Positions 8,127 to 17,027 of a stretch of 64,000 nucleotides of DNA are shown piece after piece. Below the pieces are notes generated by a model. It worked only from the letters and a program-made list of their open reading frames with translations, made no database searches and was not told where the DNA came from. Position numbers and translations under genes: made by a program. Each line of letters opens with the position of its first letter. Position 1 is the first letter of the stretch. This DNA comes from Lutibacter oceani (GTDB lineage: Bacteria; Bacteroidota; Bacteroidia; Flavobacteriales; Flavobacteriaceae), in NCBI RefSeq assembly GCF_003384935.1, contig NZ_QTTQ01000009.1:1174412-1238411 (forward strand), written 5' to 3'.

Positions 8127-9671
8127 TTAGTTGCTATTTGTAACAAAAGCAATCCGTTTACTATCTTTAGACCAACTAGGTACATTTATGGTTCCTTGCC
8201 CTCCATATATATAAGCAATTGTTTTAGGTTCTCCGCCTTCAACTGGCATTAAACGCAATGAACATTGTTTGTAAAAAGGGTGATCTCCAAAGTTGATATC
8301 TGGAGGAAATGAAATAAAAACAATCCATTTTCCATCTGGAGAAATATGTGGGAACCAATCTTTATAATTGGTATCAAATGTTAATTGCATTTGATTACTT
8401 CCATCAGCATTCATTTTCCATAACTGCATATTTCCAGTTCTGTTTGAATTGAAATAAATAGATTTTCCATCTGGAGCATATTCTGATCCATCATCTAAAT
8501 CTTTGGTGTCAGTTAATTGTTTTTCTTCTTTAGTATCAACATTTATGCTATAAATATCATATTTATTATTACGATTTGCAGTAAAAAGCAAGGTTTTATT
8601 ATCTGGAGAAATACCATGTAAATAAGAAGCGCCAACACCATCTTTTGTTATTTTTTTAGGGATGGAATTTCCATTTGGATTCATAATATAAATTGAAGAA
8701 GTTCCTTCATCATCAGCATTATGATGACTAATTCCTAAAATAGTTTCATCAAAAGAAAACACGTGATCATTGTTGTTATTGGTTGCAAATCCGGTGTTTA
8801 TTTGAACAACTTCTTTTGTATCAAAATTATACCTGTATAAAAAACCATTTGAATTGTAAACTAACTCTTTGTCATTATTAACCCAATTTGGAGCCTGAAT
8901 TGAATGGGCAGAATAAAATAACGATTTTCTAAGCCCGGTTTCTACATCCATAATTTCCATGGTGCTTCCAATATAATCTCGGTATGGTTGAAAATCTGGT
9001 GCTGCAGGTTTAATTATTTTAACATTGCTAAATATGGCTTCTTCCATTACTTCGGGATTATGAGAACAAACATAAATACCCACAAAAACCTCATTTCTTA
9101 AATTTATAGCTTCAATTTTAACGGTTGTAAATGGTTCTCCAAACTTAGCGGTTGACATATAATAAGAGGTTCCTCTTCGTTCTAATTGAACCACATCTGG
9201 AGCTTTATCGGAGGATTCAACTTGTTCTGTAATTCCACCATTGGTTTTTCTATATTGTAAAGAAGTTAGCCCATCACCATGAATACTTGCATTTACATGC
9301 GGTGAATTTCCGCTTAAATTATTTCTAACAATCCAACCAATTTTCCTGTGAGGATCTAAACCTTCACCTATAAATTTTACATGTGCTCTTAAAATAAAAT
9401 CACCTTGAATAGATTTGTATACATATTGAAATTGGTCGTTTTCAGCCCACATATTTATACCGGATCCTGTTAATTTATAAATCTGATTATCAGTATTATA
9501 ATTAACTGTGCCAATCTTTTCTGGATTTCCAATATTTGTTTGATTCTCAAAAATCCCAAGGCTTTTGTTGTTAGTCATAATAATCGATTCGTTTGAAGAG
9601 ACTGAATTTTTTGGTTGATTACAAGCTATTGCTATTAAAAAAATAGTGGAGCAAAAAAATAAATTTTTCAT
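8127..9671 (-). CDS. Lipoprotein with LamG/DUF1349-like domain and TolB-type propeller
   Basis: A 514-residue exported protein. The signal peptide ends in FLIAIACNQP, giving a lipidated Cys at about residue 17. Residues about 45-220 look like a concanavalin-type beta-sandwich (YVYKSIQGDFILRAHVKFIG). The rest is a TolB-like six-bladed propeller with repeated SPDGK/NxDG words (SPDNKTLLFTANR, APDGKSIYFNSNR, SPDGKWIVFISFP). Such lipoproteins are often annotated as TolB family; a ligand or enzymatic role is not evident. Confidence 0.85.
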   Translation of the reverse strand: MKNLFFCSTIFLIAIACNQPKNSVSSNESIIMTNNKSLGIFENQTNIGNPEKIGTVNYNTDNQIYKLTGSGINMWAENDQFQYVYKSIQGDFILRAHVKFIGEGLDPHRKIGWIVRNNLSGNSPHVNASIHGDGLTSLQYRKTNGGITEQVESSDKAPDVVQLERRGTSYYMSTAKFGEPFTTVKIEAINLRNEVFVGIYVCSHNPEVMEEAIFSNVKIIKPAAPDFQPYRDYIGSTMEIMDVETGLRKSLFYSAHSIQAPNWVNNDKELVYNSNGFLYRYNFDTKEVVQINTGFATNNNNDHVFSFDETILGISHHNADDEGTSSIYIMNPNGNSIPKKITKDGVGASYLHGISPDNKTLLFTANRNNKYDIYSINVDTKEEKQLTDTKDLDDGSEYAPDGKSIYFNSNRTGNMQLWKMNADGSNQMQLTFDTNYKDWFPHISPDGKWIVFISFPPDINFGDHPFYKQCSLRLMPVEGGEPKTIAYIYGGQGTINVPSWSKDSKRIAFVTNSN

Positions 9672-9790
9672 TTATGAATTTTTATAAAATGAATATCAGG
9701 TAGTTACTAATTTAACTCATTTTATGTTTACTTCATATTTTTGAAAGACCTATTTTTTATACAATTCTCTCAAAAAAACGTACAATTATT

Positions 9791-9811
9791 TCATCATTTT
9801 TAAAATGATGA
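9791..9811. repeat. 21-bp palindrome between helicase and lipoprotein genes
   Basis: TCATCATTTT (9791-9800) and AAAATGATGA (9802-9811) are exact reverse complements around one T. It lies downstream of the helicase stop and about 120 nt upstream of the lipoprotein start. It could be an operator or a weak terminator; no T-run follows on the minus strand. Confidence 0.45.
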
Positions 9812-9846
9812 TTTAAAGATGAAATATATTTGGAAGTAGGGTATTT

Positions 9847-11085
9847 TTAATACCAGCGTTTTTTATTCTTTTTTGAGGCTACTGATTTTCTGCCAGATCG
9901 GTGTTTACTTTTTCCTGGTGTTCTATGAATTTCTTTTTTCGCTTTTGGATCTAAAACATAAGGATGCTCATCCATTACTGGAATAACAGTATTTATTAAT
10001 TGCTGAATTCCTGCAATATATGGTTTTTCATCAGCAGAACAGAAAGAATAAGCATTTCCGGAATTTCCAGCTCTACCAGTTCGTCCAATTCTATGAACAT
10101 AGGTTTCAGCAACATTAGGAATATCAAAATTTATTACCGCATCCAAATTTTCAATATCAATTCCACGTGCTGCAACATCTGTGGCAATTAGGATATTAAT
10201 TTTACCATCTTTAAAATTTTCCAAAGCATTTTCACGGTCGTTTTGTGTTTTATCACCGTGAATACTATCCACTTTGTAACCATTGCCTTTTAACATTTTC
10301 TCTAATTTGGCAATTCCCATTTTGGTACGCCTAAATATTAAAATATTTCCTTTTATGGTATTTCTCAACAAGTGTAAACACAGCTCCATTTTATGTTGTT
10401 TATGTACATAAAATAACAATTGTTGAACGTTTTGAGCAGCTGAAGATGATGGAGTAGCATTTACTGTTTCTGGTTCTTTTAAAATGGTATTTGCCAGTTG
10501 AACTACTTTTGTTGGCATTGTTGCAGAAAATAATAAAACCTGTTTTTCCAAAGGACATAAGCGTTCAATTTTCCTAACATCATCAATAAAACCCATATCA
10601 AGCATTAAATCGGCTTCATCTAAAACCAACGTTTCAATATAATCTAAATTAATGCAATCTTGTTTGTGTAAATCTAATAACCTTCCCGGTGTTGCAACCA
10701 AAATATCCACTCCTTTATTTAACACATCTTTTTGTGGTTCAATAGAAGTTCCTCCATAAACTACAGTAGTTCTTAAATTAGAATACTTTCCGTAAACTTT
10801 AAAACTTTCCTGAATTTGAAGTGCTAATTCCCTGGTAGGGCTCACAATTAAAGCTCTAATTTTTTTACCTCGTTTACCAGCATCCTGTTTGTTAAAAAGC
10901 ATTTGTAAAATTGGCAATGCAAAAGCAGCTGTTTTACCAGTTCCTGTTTGGGCAGTAGTAATTACATCTTTTTTTGCTAATACCAGCGGAATTGTTTGTT
11001 GTTGAACAGGTGTTGGAGTATCATAATTTTGTTCAGCAATGGCTTTCAAAATAGATTTATTTAGCTGTAAGTCTTTAAATTGCAT
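9847..11085 (-). CDS. DEAD-box ATP-dependent RNA helicase (RhlE-like)
   Basis: A 412-residue RNA helicase. The Q motif (TPTPVQQQTIP, about 22-32), Walker A AQTGTGKT (near 45-52), motif Ia PTRELALQ, motif II DEAD (near 155), motif III SAT (near 186), and HRIGRTGRAG near 337 are present in order. The C-terminal tail is short and basic (KSKHRSGRKSVASKKNKKR), typical for binding structured RNA. It has a perfect -7 box upstream and is transcribed alone. A second paralogue lies at 36500-37780. Confidence 0.95.
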   Translation of the reverse strand: MQFKDLQLNKSILKAIAEQNYDTPTPVQQQTIPLVLAKKDVITTAQTGTGKTAAFALPILQMLFNKQDAGKRGKKIRALIVSPTRELALQIQESFKVYGKYSNLRTTVVYGGTSIEPQKDVLNKGVDILVATPGRLLDLHKQDCINLDYIETLVLDEADLMLDMGFIDDVRKIERLCPLEKQVLLFSATMPTKVVQLANTILKEPETVNATPSSSAAQNVQQLLFYVHKQHKMELCLHLLRNTIKGNILIFRRTKMGIAKLEKMLKGNGYKVDSIHGDKTQNDRENALENFKDGKINILIATDVAARGIDIENLDAVINFDIPNVAETYVHRIGRTGRAGNSGNAYSFCSADEKPYIAGIQQLINTVIPVMDEHPYVLDPKAKKEIHRTPGKSKHRSGRKSVASKKNKKRWY

Positions 11086-11111
11086 ATAATTTTTTTAAAA
11101 CAAGATTTTTG

Positions 11112-11119
11112 CAAAGATA
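11112..11119 (-). promoter_or_regulatory. -7 box TATCTTTG of the helicase gene
   Basis: The minus strand reads TATCTTTG, an exact TAnnTTTG match, 26 nt upstream of the helicase ATG at 11085. A clear TTG at the -33 position is not seen. Confidence 0.5.
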
Positions 11120-11140
11120 CAGTAAAATGAATAAGCTAAA

Positions 11141-13336
11141 TTATAAAACCAACAAACCGTAATTTCTTAAATTTTTAATAGGTTTTGAGTACCAAAACAA
11201 TTCAAAATCATTAAAATGTTGTTCAAAGTCTTCTTTTAGTTCTGCAAAAGTGAATGAATTTCCTTTTTGAACATTTATTTTTTCTAATTGATTTAACAAC
11301 CATTCCCCTTTTTCTTTATCTATTGAAGTTTCAAACAAATCATTTTTGGTATGAAATGCCAATTGAATTAATTCACGTGTTTTTCCTCTTTTAGTTTTTG
11401 AAAAATAAGAAACCAAAGGTTTTTGACCTAACCAGAGTATTTTTGAAGAAGACTTTATGGTTAAATTTTCTTCAGAAGTTAAGCAATTTTCAATGTAATT
11501 TGGAGGAATTGTAGTTTTAGGGATTTTAAAATCGAACCAATCTTGTAAGTCAATATCAAAACCAATACCGTGCATAAAATTAAAGATAGATTTTTTTAAA
11601 CCATAACTAAATTTAGTATGATTTATTCCTGTTTTATCTTTAAAATCAATGTCGTTATTGGCAAAAGTAATTTCTTTATATTCGGGAATTACGCCATATT
11701 TTTCAGGCTCTAAACCAATTGGACTATGAGTTGTGAGTGCAAATTGGTGCCAAAATCCTGAGTTTATAATTTCCAATTCAAATAATTGCCGCACCATTTC
11801 TAAGCTATCAACTGTTTCCTGAATAGTTTGTGTTGGAAAACCATACATTAAATAAGCGTGAACTAAAATACCTGCGTCAGTAAAATTTAGGTTTACCTGA
11901 GCAACTTGGGCAACAGTTACCCCTTTGTCTATTAATTTTAGTAATCTATCTGAAGCGACTTCTAAACCGCCAGAAACTGCAATTAACCCTGATGCTTTTA
12001 ATAGTGTGCACAAATCTTTGGTAAAACTTTTTTCAAAACGAATATTTGCCCACCAAGTAACTGTTAAATTTCTTTTTAAAATTTCCAATGCCAATGCTCG
12101 CATTAAAGCGGGTGGAGCTGCTTCATCCACAAAATGAAATCCACTTTCTCCTGTACAGGCAATAATTTCTTCCATGTTATCCACCAGTAATTTAGCGGTT
12201 ATGGGTTCGTAAATTTTAATATAATCTAAGGAAATATCGCAAAATGTACATTTTCCCCAGTAGCAGCCATGCGCCATAGTGAGTTTATTCCAACGGCCAT
12301 CGCTCCATAAACTATGCATTGGATTGGCAATTTCTATTACTGAAATGTAGGTATTCAATAACAAATCTGTATAATCTGGAGTGCCTAGTTCAGCTTGTTT
12401 ATAATCGTTTTTTAGTGAATTATTTATATAAACAACTTCTTCGTTTTTCTTTAAAAAAGTTCTTTTTAGTTGAGGATTATTATTGGTTGAATTTGAAATA
12501 GCGTTGAATAATAATTCTATAGGTAATTCGCCATCGTCTAAAGTTATAAAGTCAAAAAAATCAAAAACTCTAGCATCTGTAACCGATCTCAATTCTGTAT
12601 TTGGGAAGCCACCACCCATAGCAATTTTTGTTTTTGGGTAGTTTTTTTTAATGAATTGTGCACAACGAAAAGCACTATACAAATTACCTGGAAAAGGAAC
12701 TGAAAAGCATACCATTTTGGGTTGTATTTTCTTCAGATTTTCTTCTAAAATAGTTAAGGTTATTTTGTCTATGTAAGTTAATTCACTTTGTAAATTACTA
12801 TATAATTCATCAAAACTGTTGGCACTTTTACCCAATCGTTCTGCATAGCGGCTAAAGCCAAAATTTTCATCAACACATTCTTTTATAAAATCGGATAAAT
12901 CTTCTAAATAGAGTGTTGCTAAATGTTTTGCTTTGTCTTGTATTCCCATGGAACCAAAAGCCCAATTCATATCGTCTAATTGCTCAAATCTTGAGGCTTC
13001 TGGAAGAAAATTGTCTGTGCAAATTTGCCTTGCTAAGGTCTGGTTTTTTCCTTGTAAAAAGGAAATAACAGCATTTATTGTTGTAAAATAATCGTTTTTT
13101 AATGCATAAATACGTTGGGAATTTTCTGAAATAATTGTGTTTTTTTCAACTGCAAAATCGAAGAGTTCTGTTAAACTTTCTTTTGAAAACAAGGTGGTAA
13201 TTACTTCAATTCCTAAATCCATTTGATAGGAACTTATTTGTTTTGTATTCAAAAAACCTTTTAAATACACTGTTGCAGGATACGGTGTATTTAATTGAGT
13301 AAAAGGTGGCGTAATAAGCAGTATATCTTTTGCCAT
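11141..13336 (-). CDS. B12-binding-domain radical SAM protein
   Basis: A 731-residue enzyme. Residues about 1-290 resemble the cobalamin-binding Rossmann domain of this class (DILLITPPFTQLNTPYPATV, then IAMGGGFPNTELR near 238). The radical SAM barrel starts at the cluster motif HGCYWGKCTFCD with Cys358, Cys363 and Cys366, a CX4CX2C spacing rather than the usual CX3CX2C. The GGLEVAS segment near 456 is likely SAM contact. The C-terminal 200 residues are unassigned. Substrate unknown. It follows the VF530-like gene by 17 nt. Confidence 0.85.
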   Translation of the reverse strand: MAKDILLITPPFTQLNTPYPATVYLKGFLNTKQISSYQMDLGIEVITTLFSKESLTELFDFAVEKNTIISENSQRIYALKNDYFTTINAVISFLQGKNQTLARQICTDNFLPEASRFEQLDDMNWAFGSMGIQDKAKHLATLYLEDLSDFIKECVDENFGFSRYAERLGKSANSFDELYSNLQSELTYIDKITLTILEENLKKIQPKMVCFSVPFPGNLYSAFRCAQFIKKNYPKTKIAMGGGFPNTELRSVTDARVFDFFDFITLDDGELPIELLFNAISNSTNNNPQLKRTFLKKNEEVVYINNSLKNDYKQAELGTPDYTDLLLNTYISVIEIANPMHSLWSDGRWNKLTMAHGCYWGKCTFCDISLDYIKIYEPITAKLLVDNMEEIIACTGESGFHFVDEAAPPALMRALALEILKRNLTVTWWANIRFEKSFTKDLCTLLKASGLIAVSGGLEVASDRLLKLIDKGVTVAQVAQVNLNFTDAGILVHAYLMYGFPTQTIQETVDSLEMVRQLFELEIINSGFWHQFALTTHSPIGLEPEKYGVIPEYKEITFANNDIDFKDKTGINHTKFSYGLKKSIFNFMHGIGFDIDLQDWFDFKIPKTTIPPNYIENCLTSEENLTIKSSSKILWLGQKPLVSYFSKTKRGKTRELIQLAFHTKNDLFETSIDKEKGEWLLNQLEKINVQKGNSFTFAELKEDFEQHFNDFELFWYSKPIKNLRNYGLLVL

Positions 13337-13353
13337 AAAATTAACTTAAGCTG

Positions 13354-13590
13354 TTATTTTTGAATAGTATTGAGGTACAAATTTTCCACTTTTGTACGTG
13401 CCCATGGTGTTCTTCTTAAAAATTTAAGACTCGATTTTATGGTTGGATTGCTATTAAAACAATTTATTTTAATTCTAGAACCTAATTCTTCCCAACCGTA
13501 TTCTGAAACTAAATATTGCAAAATTTCTGCTAATTTAACACCATGTAAAGGGTTGTTAGGTTGCTCTTGTTTGCTACTTTTTTTATCCAT
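13354..13590 (-). CDS. VF530 (DUF2132) family DNA-binding protein
   Basis: A 78-residue protein. Residues 12-75 match the VF530 family: [20 protein letters not shown], then [20 protein letters not shown] and [17 protein letters not shown]. The family forms a small helical fold annotated as double-stranded DNA-binding; its cellular role is not established. It directly precedes the radical SAM gene. Confidence 0.88.
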   Translation of the reverse strand: MDKKSSKQEQPNNPLHGVKLAEILQYLVSEYGWEELGSRIKINCFNSNPTIKSSLKFLRRTPWARTKVENLYLNTIQK

Positions 13591-13684
13591 AAAGTTTAAA
13601 AATTGAGCGTATTTTTTAGTATGGGTTAGTTATAAATAATTATTTATGAAAATGTTCTTGGTAAAGATACTGTAAAATTGAATA

Positions 13685-13810
13685 TTACACATGTTCATCT
13701 AAAAGGATCCTATTTTCATCAGGATCATGTATTAAAAAATTTACCTAACCAGTTGTGTTTTTAGCAACTTCATCTTGTTTTTTTGAAGTTAATACTCTAA
13801 AGTTATAATT
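13685..13810 (-). pseudogene. Remnant of a VOC (glyoxalase-like) protein, C-terminal end only
   Basis: Reading the minus strand in one frame gives NFRVLTSKKQDEVAKNTTG, an in-frame TAG (13746-13744), then VNFLIHDPDENRILLDEHV and a TAA at 13687-13685. The DPDxNxILLD ending is the usual last strand of vicinal-oxygen-chelate proteins, and the TAG sits where such proteins often have Trp or another residue. No N-terminal part was found; it abuts the stop of the acetyltransferase gene. It is a decayed gene end, too short to function. Confidence 0.65.
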
Positions 13811-14259
13811 TATATAAACTTCTCAAAACAAACGCTATTTTCAACATTTTCATAAAAACCAAAATTAGCGGTTATTGTATAACCACATCTTTTATAAAGT
13901 TCAATAGCTTCAGGTTGTTGTTTGCCAGTTTCTAAAATACATTTTTTAAATTTTAGTTCCGCTGCCCAGTTTTCTAATTCAGTTAAAACTTTAGAAGCAA
14001 CACCTTTTCTTCGACCAAAAGGTGAAACATACATGCGTTTTATTTCTACAACGTTGTTTTCGTGTATTTTAAATGCGCCACAGCCTATTGCCACCTCATT
14101 TTCAAAAGCTACAACAACATTTTTTAAACCGTCAATTTTATTAAACTGGTCGTAAAAATCGTGATCTGCGCCATCTCTTATTTTTAAATCAGCATCTAGA
14201 AATGAAACTAAATTTTTAAAATCTTTATTCGAGAAGTCTGTTCTTATTAAATTAACCAT
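13810..14259 (-). CDS. GNAT family N-acetyltransferase
   Basis: A 149-residue acetyltransferase. The acetyl-CoA site is visible as VEIKRMYVSPFGRRKGVASKV (R/QxxGxG/A type: RRKGVA) near residues 72-92, followed by LELENWA helix and the C-terminal LYKRCGYTITANFGFYEN. Substrate unknown; the overall pattern resembles small-molecule GNATs that act on amino groups. Confidence 0.9.
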   Translation of the reverse strand: MVNLIRTDFSNKDFKNLVSFLDADLKIRDGADHDFYDQFNKIDGLKNVVVAFENEVAIGCGAFKIHENNVVEIKRMYVSPFGRRKGVASKVLTELENWAAELKFKKCILETGKQQPEAIELYKRCGYTITANFGFYENVENSVCFEKFI

Positions 14260-14327
14260 AATAATAATTTTTAAAATAGATTAAGTTTTATATAATTTCG
14301 ATTAATAAATAGCTGATTTTTATAAAA

Positions 14328-14951
14328 TTACGGATTTAAATTCCCTGAAATAATAATTAAATATGTTAATGGAATGGCAATTAATAAACCAATAATTATG
14401 GGTTTTAAAGTGCTTTTTTCTTTCTGTTTTATAGCTTCTGGATTTTCTTTTTTCCAAATATACTGATCCAGTAAATATACTCCCAAAATACTTGAAGTTA
14501 TTGAAATTATTGGATTTGTAACACCTATTTGATCAAATAGTAAAACTGATGAAACAGCATATATAATTGAAGCTAAAATTGTTAATCTGGCAGCTTTTTT
14601 ATTGTTTAATGTTAAAAAGTTTAAAGCCATTAAAACGCCACCTCCAAATACAGAAAATAAAACACCAAAAATATATATGAATTTTTTACTGTAAAGCTCA
14701 GGAACTTCATTGTAATTATTTGAATGAAACTTTGGTGAATTATTTAGTGTGTCCTCCTCTTTACTTTTTAATGCAGCTATTTCTTGCTTAATTTTTTTAC
14801 TTCCTTCAATTTTACAACCTCTTTTTTCTAGTTCTAAAATAGCTGCTAATACCGCATCCTCTTGAAAATGATCTTGATTTTCGATATAATTTTTTAATTC
14901 ATCGTTAGATTTTGAAATCATTTTTTCAGCATAGAAATTTTCTTCGCTCAT
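14328..14951 (-). CDS. Membrane protein of the arsR-linked operon
   Basis: A 207-residue protein. The first 80 residues are soluble and helical (DELKNYIENQDHFQEDAVLA, LELEKRGCKIEG). About four membrane segments follow, including FIYIFGVLFSVFGGGVLMAL, LTILASIIYAVSSVLLF and IIIGLLIAIPLTYLIIISG. Its ATG overlaps the TGA of the ATP-grasp gene by 4 nt (ATGA), so translation is probably coupled. I do not recognise the family. Confidence 0.75.
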   Translation of the reverse strand: MSEENFYAEKMISKSNDELKNYIENQDHFQEDAVLAAILELEKRGCKIEGSKKIKQEIAALKSKEEDTLNNSPKFHSNNYNEVPELYSKKFIYIFGVLFSVFGGGVLMALNFLTLNNKKAARLTILASIIYAVSSVLLFDQIGVTNPIISITSSILGVYLLDQYIWKKENPEAIKQKEKSTLKPIIIGLLIAIPLTYLIIISGNLNP

Positions 14952-16123
14952 TCTTTAATTGTTATATATTTTTTTAGGTTTGATGACAAGATAGTATTCA
15001 ATTCTTTTTCATTTCCTTTTGAAGTTTCAGTAAATAAAAATCCAAAAACGGCGTATTTCCTAAAATCTACTTTTCTTAAGTTTAAAGGTTTTTTAAAATC
15101 TTTTAAAAGTAAGTTATAATTAAATGCTTTAATATTACTTTCTTTAATTCCAGAGTTGTTGTCCAAAACAATCAAATTGTATTTTTTGTCTTTTCTAGTT
15201 TTTAAAATTTCATTCCAATTAGGTGATTTTTCGTATAAAAACTGCTCGTAAGAATTAAAATCATAGGCAAAGTAAGAAATATCACCAGTTGTACACCAGC
15301 CACCAAAACGTAACGGATTAATTTCTATAGGGTTTATTTTACCTGTTTTGTCTATTCTAATTTCAACATGCATTGGGAAATTTTTCAGTTGTGCTTTCTG
15401 TCCAACTATTTGTAGAAAATCTTCTATTTCAGACTTATTTTTTTCTATAATTTCTTTTGAAGTCATGTACACACGATCGCTTACATCTTTAGCTGAAGAA
15501 AAAATATGATGCATAACATTTAAAACTTTTGGTTTACCTTTAGTATTAAAATAACAATCAATTGCGTATTCCTCACCTTCAATATATTCTTCAATAATAA
15601 AGTCTGAAACATTCACTACTTCTTTTGGATACATTCCTTTAAATGCTTCTATTTCTTGTTCAATATTGTTTAAAATTGTATTCCATTCTTCAACAGAATC
15701 AACTTTATGAACCGCTAAACTAAAAAAGCCAACAGCAGGTTTAATAATTAACGGAAATTTTAATTGTTTGGCATTTAATTTAGGTAAATCTGCCAATTTT
15801 ACACCTTTAAAAAAGTAATTTGGGAAAGCATCTTTAATAAGTTCTCTAAACAAAATTTTATTTTTAAAAAGCTGAATTTGACTTGGTAATTTTGAAAAAC
15901 TTAAATTTTGTTCAATCCAGCTTATGGCATTTTCGGAATTTGAATAGAGTGGAGTATTTGGGTCTTTTTTAAATAGTTCTATTGCTTCTTTTTCTGAAAT
16001 CCAGTTCAACGAATCATCAGAAATCATGCTTTTTACAACCGTTGTTGCAATTACTGGAAAGTTATTTTCTTTTATGGTTTTAACTAAAAAATCTGAGACA
16101 AAAGGTTTATCAATAAGAATCAT
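14948..16123 (-). CDS. ATP-grasp domain protein
   Basis: A 391-residue ligase-like protein. The ATP-grasp signature is present: FPLIIKPAVG (123-132) with a nucleotide-contact Lys, EEYIEGEEYAIDCYF (178-192), and the metal-binding IEINPLRFGG (266-275). The family couples ATP to carboxylate-amine ligation; the substrate is not shown. It is the third gene after arsR and DUF6428, 19 nt after the latter, and overlaps the next gene, so it belongs to that operon. Confidence 0.85.
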   Translation of the reverse strand: MILIDKPFVSDFLVKTIKENNFPVIATTVVKSMISDDSLNWISEKEAIELFKKDPNTPLYSNSENAISWIEQNLSFSKLPSQIQLFKNKILFRELIKDAFPNYFFKGVKLADLPKLNAKQLKFPLIIKPAVGFFSLAVHKVDSVEEWNTILNNIEQEIEAFKGMYPKEVVNVSDFIIEEYIEGEEYAIDCYFNTKGKPKVLNVMHHIFSSAKDVSDRVYMTSKEIIEKNKSEIEDFLQIVGQKAQLKNFPMHVEIRIDKTGKINPIEINPLRFGGWCTTGDISYFAYDFNSYEQFLYEKSPNWNEILKTRKDKKYNLIVLDNNSGIKESNIKAFNYNLLLKDFKKPLNLRKVDFRKYAVFGFLFTETSKGNEKELNTILSSNLKKYITIKE

Positions 16124-16142
16124 TTTTTATCAATTTTAAATT

Positions 16143-16616
16143 TTAACAACAACCTGAACTTGGAGTACAACAAGAAGTGTTAGTTTCTTGTAAATCGGAT
16201 AGTTTTACTTTGGGTTTTACAGCTGGAATTCCACAATTATTCTTCGCCAAACAATCTGTTTGTTTGGTTGTTAGTAAAAAATTGATACCATCAAAATCTA
16301 AATTGTACTTTCCAATAGTTTCACCTTGGTATTCAACTTCAATTTCTAAGTCGTTAATACCCAACACTTTTTCTGAAAGTTCAATAATATGAACTAATTT
16401 TTCCGGGTGTAATCTGTGATCATAATCATCTGCTTCCCATAATTGAAAATTTACTACTTCTTCATTTCTTACTGTTCCACCGCAATCAATAAAATGTTTA
16501 GAAATTTTACCAACTTCTGTAACATGAAAATGGCTTGGAACTAAATAGCCGTTTGGTAATTGAAATGCAATTTTATCTAATTTATTTAAGTGTTTTTTTA
16601 TTTCTGATAATTTCAT
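16143..16616 (-). CDS. DUF6428 family protein, Cys-rich C-terminus
   Basis: A 157-residue protein starting MKLSEIKKHLNKLDKIAFQL and containing VPSHFHVTEVGKISKHFIDC, which is typical of DUF6428 proteins encoded beside arsR in Bacteroidota. The last ten residues SCCTPSSGCC hold four Cys, which suggests binding of a soft metal or arsenite. Function is not established. It begins 6 nt after arsR. Confidence 0.82.
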   Translation of the reverse strand: MKLSEIKKHLNKLDKIAFQLPNGYLVPSHFHVTEVGKISKHFIDCGGTVRNEEVVNFQLWEADDYDHRLHPEKLVHIIELSEKVLGINDLEIEVEYQGETIGKYNLDFDGINFLLTTKQTDCLAKNNCGIPAVKPKVKLSDLQETNTSCCTPSSGCC

Positions 16617-16622
16617 AAGTAT

Positions 16623-16958
16623 TTATATTTTACAGCAATTTTCTGCTAGGTTGTTAAGGTTTAAAAAATTGTTTAGTATAGCTTTTATTTCATTCCAATT
16701 TTCATGGTTAATACAATAGCAAACACTGGTTCCGGAAATAGTTCCTTTTATAATTCCTAAATTTTTGAGTTCTTTTAAGTGTTGTGAAACGGTTGGTTGC
16801 GCTAAACCTATTTCGGTAACAAGATCCCCACAAATACAAGATTGAGATTTAATGATTGACTGCAAAATTGCAATACGGGCAGGGTGCCCTAAAACTTTTG
16901 CTATTTTGGCAATACTATTCTGTTCTTTTGTAAATATTTCTGATTTAGTTATTCCCAT
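16623..16958 (-). CDS. ArsR/SmtB family metalloregulator
   Basis: A 111-residue winged-helix repressor. The arsenite-sensing pair is in SQSCICGDLVTEIG (Cys41, Cys43), equivalent to the ELCVCDL motif, and the recognition helix is LAQPTVSQHLKELKNLGII. The C-terminus ENCCKI adds two Cys. Release from DNA on binding As(III)/Sb(III) is the family behaviour. It heads an operon with DUF6428, an ATP-grasp protein and a membrane protein, but no arsenate reductase or arsenite pump gene is near. Confidence 0.9.
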   Translation of the reverse strand: MGITKSEIFTKEQNSIAKIAKVLGHPARIAILQSIIKSQSCICGDLVTEIGLAQPTVSQHLKELKNLGIIKGTISGTSVCYCINHENWNEIKAILNNFLNLNNLAENCCKI

Positions 16959-17027
16959 AATTTATACATTGCAATATTACGATTAATATTTTAATTAAAA
17001 ACACTTTTATAATATTTTTGTAATTTC

